Origin: Bacteroidota bacterium
Lineage (GTDB): Bacteria; Bacteroidota; Rhodothermia; Balneolales; HLUCCA01
Length of the DNA: 17,476 nt
Assembly (NCBI GenBank): GCA_003448835.1
Contig: DLXM01000235.1
Location: forward strand, 1-17,476
Direction: 5' to 3'
A program made the translations under genes and the position numbers. Positions 14,342-17,476 of this stretch are shown here, piece by piece. Positions within the stretch are counted from its first letter, which is position 1. Every line of letters starts with the position of its first letter. The notes beneath the pieces were generated by a model. The model was not told the origin of the DNA, did not search any database, and saw only the letters and a list, made by a program, of their open reading frames with translations.

Positions 14342-17300
14342 TTATTGACCTAAATCCCTTAGCATTTCTTCTACCGCTCGCTCTAATTGTTGGTCCCGAC
14401 CATTATCAATCACGCCGGGCATGTTTTTGATCATGATACTCGGTTCAGTTTGATTATTCTCCATCCACTCATCGTTATAATTACGAGCACTTACCGGTAC
14501 TACTCCCCATCGAGATCCATCCGGTAAACCTTCCCAACCGGCAAAACTACAGGTACCGGGGACAGGCATACCTACCGATTTACCCAGCTCCAATTCTACA
14601 TACGCCGCAGCATAACAATGTCCGTCAGAATACATACTTTCATTGAGCAATGTGATAGTTGGTTTGGTCCAGCGAGCAGTTGGCTCTCCCCCCACATCCT
14701 TCGCGGCTGTTGCATAGGTGTTGAATTTCTCACCCGTAAAGAACATCGCCAAATCGGCCACAAGATCCCCGCCTCCGTTGAAACGAGCATCCACCACAAT
14801 AGCTTCTTTATCGTAATATTTACCCATCATAGCATCAATCACATTACGAAACGGACCATCGCCCATACCAGGAATGTGTACATAACCAAGACGTCCGTTA
14901 CTTAATCGAGCCACTTCTTCTTCATTCATTTTCACAAACCGTTGGTAAAGAAGTCCACGCTCAGCGCCCAAACTTATAGGTTTCATCGTAACCTGACGAC
15001 GATCACGATTTCCGGGTCCAGTAACCTCCAACAGTACAAATTTATCCGCCTTTCGATTTAAATAACTGGCCACATCACGATTAGCAGATACGGTCTCGCC
15101 ATCAATTTTCTCGATAATCATACCCGGTTGGATGTTCATACCGGATTTATCCAGCGGTCCGCCTTTGATGACCTCAACGATTTTAATGCCATCACCTTTA
15201 TGGGCATAATCCATAAATATTCCCAGCGAAGCAGTTGCATCCGCATTATCAATACTCGTGCTGTATCGAGCTCCAGAATGCGAAACATTCAACTCACCCA
15301 AAATCTCCGAAAGCATTTCAGCGAATTCGTATGAATTTCCAATGTGAGGCAAAAACTTCTTGTACTCACTGTACAGCATGTCCCAATCTTTTCCATGAAA
15401 TGACGGCTCGTAAAAGATATTTTTTGTCCGGATGTACACATGCTCAAACATCTGCTCCCGTTCCTGATGGGCATCATACATCATCTCACCGGAAATTCTG
15501 ATACCAGTTGAGCTCCCATTTCCGGATAAATTCAGTTTCGAAATACTTCCACGACTCAATAAATACAGGTTCTCCATTTTTTTGTCCCAGGTCAGACTTC
15601 CCGGACCCGTATTTAATCGAATTGCCTGCTTCGTATCCCGAGTTCGAAGATTGGTCTCCCATAAATTGTAATTTCCCTCAAATGAAGTCAGGTAATACAG
15701 AGTCTCACCATCTTTAGATAACACCGCATCACTCAATGAACTGGAATGAATGGTCAAACGAGCTTTTCGGTCTTTCACTCCATCCAAATCGAAGGTAACT
15801 TCCGCAACGGCTTCTTCTTTTTTATCATCGCTTTTTTTCTCATCCTTTTTTTCATCCTTCTTGGATGCCTCTTCGATCGCCTTCATCAACTTATAATCAT
15901 CTTCACTCAAATTGAACTTGTCCCAGCCATCCTGAGTGAGGAACATGGTGTAAATATCTCGTTCAGTGCGTCCACTGGTAGCATAACTTCGCAAACCATC
16001 ACGCTCACTCGACCAGATGATTTGTTTCCCGCCATTCACCCATTTGGGTCGGGACTCGCCATATCCACTTTCCGTCAGATTTATACGTTGACTACCATCC
16101 GCAGCCAATAACAAAATATCGCTGTTACTCAAACGTGGTCTCCAGTCGTGCAATAACCATTTACCGTCCGGACTCCAAGTAAAATACTTATCGCCGTCAC
16201 CCATGTGAAACAGGTCATTCGGAGTAAGTAAATCCACCGTGTTTCCACTGGCCAAATCTTTCACGCGAATAGTTCGTCGACCTGCCACATAAGCAATCTT
16301 TTTGCCATCCGGTGAATAATCGGGTAGGTAATTATCGAGATCGTCACTGATTACTACAGACTCATTCAAAAGTGTAGATGCATAAAAGAACGGCTCTTCA
16401 CTGCGAACTTTTTCGGTTTTGAAAATACTCCATCGTCCATCACGCTCACTTGAATATACCACACCTTTTCCGTCGTGAGTAAACGTCACAAAACGCTCTC
16501 GTTCCGGAGTATTGGTAATGCGTTTGGTCAGAGCACCATCCACAGAGGTTACAAAAACTTCACCCCGGGCAATAAATGCAATCTCTTTTCCATCCGGAGA
16601 AACGGCCATTTCCTGAACGCCACCGTTGATTGAAATAAATTTATCAGAATTAGCTTTTGCTTGTGTTCGGATGTTTACGTTGACTTGTTGAGGTTCTTGT
16701 CCGTCACGCATAGTATATAACTTGCCGTCGTAACCGAAGGCCAGCACACCATTACCATGACTTAAAAATCGTACGGGATGGGTTTCGAAATCAGTTACTT
16801 GAGTCCGGGCAGAGGGATTTGCCAGTGGCATTTTATGGATGTTGAAATTGCCACTTTCCTCGCTCAGAAAATAAATTGTCTGTTCATCTGAACTGAAGAC
16901 CGGCTGTCGATCTTCACCGGCCCAGTTTGTAATCATCGAATGAGTGTCATTTGATGCATCATATACCCAAATATCACGGGTGATGGCCGAAGTGTGGTGT
17001 TTTCTCCACTCGTTTTCGCCCCCCTTTTTATCATGATAGATCATTTTGCCACCATCTTTACTCACCTGGACATATTCAGCGGGAATGGTAAAGATTTGGT
17101 CTACACGTCCGCCGTTTGCCGGAACTTGGTATAACTCAGGTTGTGATGCGGTTGGGAATTGGCGGTGCTCGGCTAGATCCTGCCTAACAGCACCAAAGAT
17201 GACATGCTTATCATCGGATGAAAAGCTAAATGGACTTTCATCATTCGAATGAAATGTTAAGCGGGTTGCAGCGCCACCCATGGCATCCATCACAAAAACA

Positions 17301-17476
17301 TCAAAATTTCCGTATCGGTCGGATGCAAATGCAATTTTTGATCCATCTTTGCTCCAGACCGGCATATAATCATGGGCATCATGGAATGTGAGTTGAGTAG
17401 CATCGCCTCCCGATGCCGGAACTCGATACAGGTCACCCATATAAGTGAATACAATATGATTTCCATCTGGAGAAAT
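14342..17476 (-). CDS. tricorn-like S41 peptidase with beta-propeller, PDZ and catalytic core; N-terminus outside window
   Basis: The frame stays open to the right window edge and is in-motif there (ISPDGNHIVF), so the ATG at 17440 is internal; at least 1,044 residues are visible and only the N-terminus, probably with a signal peptide, is missing. Numbering from the Met at 17440: PD40/WD40-like blades fill ~1-640 (SPDGKEIAF, SPDGKKIAY, SPDGKWLL), broken by a Lys/Asp/Glu-rich low-complexity insert (~526-546). A helical C1-like part (~652-730) carries NVSHSG (His721, the expected general base). A PDZ domain (~735-820) comes next, then the S41 core with FNGGGDLV and the nucleophile Ser938 in NESMYSDGH, next to Asp939. 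Glu999 in QTEPSIMI is the likely third active-site acid. In tricorn-type enzymes the propellers gate peptides into the active site, which degrades oligopeptides from upstream proteases. Here it is probably periplasmic or exported, as in other bacterial homologues. It is the only gene of its transcript visible. Confidence 0.9.
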   Translation of the reverse strand: MSPDGNHIVFTYMGDLYRVPASGGDATQLTFHDAHDYMPVWSKDGSKIAFASDRYGNFDVFVMDAMGGAATRLTFHSNDESPFSFSSDDKHVIFGAVRQDLAEHRQFPTASQPELYQVPANGGRVDQIFTIPAEYVQVSKDGGKMIYHDKKGGENEWRKHHTSAITRDIWVYDASNDTHSMITNWAGEDRQPVFSSDEQTIYFLSEESGNFNIHKMPLANPSARTQVTDFETHPVRFLSHGNGVLAFGYDGKLYTMRDGQEPQQVNVNIRTQAKANSDKFISINGGVQEMAVSPDGKEIAFIARGEVFVTSVDGALTKRITNTPERERFVTFTHDGKGVVYSSERDGRWSIFKTEKVRSEEPFFYASTLLNESVVISDDLDNYLPDYSPDGKKIAYVAGRRTIRVKDLASGNTVDLLTPNDLFHMGDGDKYFTWSPDGKWLLHDWRPRLSNSDILLLAADGSQRINLTESGYGESRPKWVNGGKQIIWSSERDGLRSYATSGRTERDIYTMFLTQDGWDKFNLSEDDYKLMKAIEEASKKDEKKDEKKSDDKKEEAVAEVTFDLDGVKDRKARLTIHSSSLSDAVLSKDGETLYYLTSFEGNYNLWETNLRTRDTKQAIRLNTGPGSLTWDKKMENLYLLSRGSISKLNLSGNGSSTGIRISGEMMYDAHQEREQMFEHVYIRTKNIFYEPSFHGKDWDMLYSEYKKFLPHIGNSYEFAEMLSEILGELNVSHSGARYSTSIDNADATASLGIFMDYAHKGDGIKIVEVIKGGPLDKSGMNIQPGMIIEKIDGETVSANRDVASYLNRKADKFVLLEVTGPGNRDRRQVTMKPISLGAERGLLYQRFVKMNEEEVARLSNGRLGYVHIPGMGDGPFRNVIDAMMGKYYDKEAIVVDARFNGGGDLVADLAMFFTGEKFNTYATAAKDVGGEPTARWTKPTITLLNESMYSDGHCYAAAYVELELGKSVGMPVPGTCSFAGWEGLPDGSRWGVVPVSARNYNDEWMENNQTEPSIMIKNMPGVIDNGRDQQLERAVEEMLRDLGQ

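Noticed and set aside
15746..16111. 121-codon plus-strand ORF with a hydrophobic Phe/Ile-rich stretch
   Set aside because: The apparent membrane segment is the reverse complement of the Lys/Asp/Glu-rich codons of the peptidase insert.
14342..17440. Peptidase starting at the ATG at 17440
   Set aside because: Codons upstream to the window edge continue a propeller blade (ISPDGNHIVFTY), so this Met is internal.

Overview
The window (about 39% G+C by eye, AT-rich gaps, few strong Shine-Dalgarno sites) looks like a chromosomal piece from a member of the Bacteroidota/Balneolota group. The signs are a ferredoxin-dependent 2-oxoglutarate oxidoreductase (korAB) used as a TCA enzyme, a propeller/Y_Y_Y sensor kinase, a 7TMR-DISM-type kinase, a CusA/CzcA-type RND pump with its own TolC partner, and a very large tricorn-like S41 peptidase. 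No species can be named from the sequence alone.

Layout. (1) 1-2287, plus strand: the C-terminal third of a heavy-metal-type RND pump subunit, overlapping by 4 nt with a TolC-family outer-membrane channel. (2) 2334-6885, minus strand: a tight operon korA-korB-hybrid histidine kinase. korA and korB overlap by 4 nt and the kinase follows after 8 nt. (3) 6886-7107: a divergent intergenic region. (4) 7108-13314, plus strand: two membrane sensor histidine kinases with almost the same transmitter module but entirely different sensor parts (7TMR-DISM type versus propeller + Y_Y_Y), with a small secreted NTF2/SnoaL-like protein between them. (5) 13454-14097: a vapBC type II toxin-antitoxin pair with its own promoter and a possible operator. 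(6) 14098-14341: a gap with a strong 13-bp terminator stem and an odd, G+C-richer 93-bp segment. (7) 14342 to the window end, minus strand: a tricorn-like S41 peptidase that lacks its N-terminus only because the window ends.

How the parts may work together: korAB makes succinyl-CoA and reduced ferredoxin, and the cytosolic GAF kinase locked to it by operon structure is placed to couple central carbon or redox state to a response. The two kinases and the NTF2-like protein at 7108-13314 look like one signalling unit in which two envelope sensors could feed the same, unseen, response regulator. No stand-alone response regulator, HTH regulator, RNA gene, CRISPR array or transposase was seen. No gene-free stretch exceeds 300 bases.
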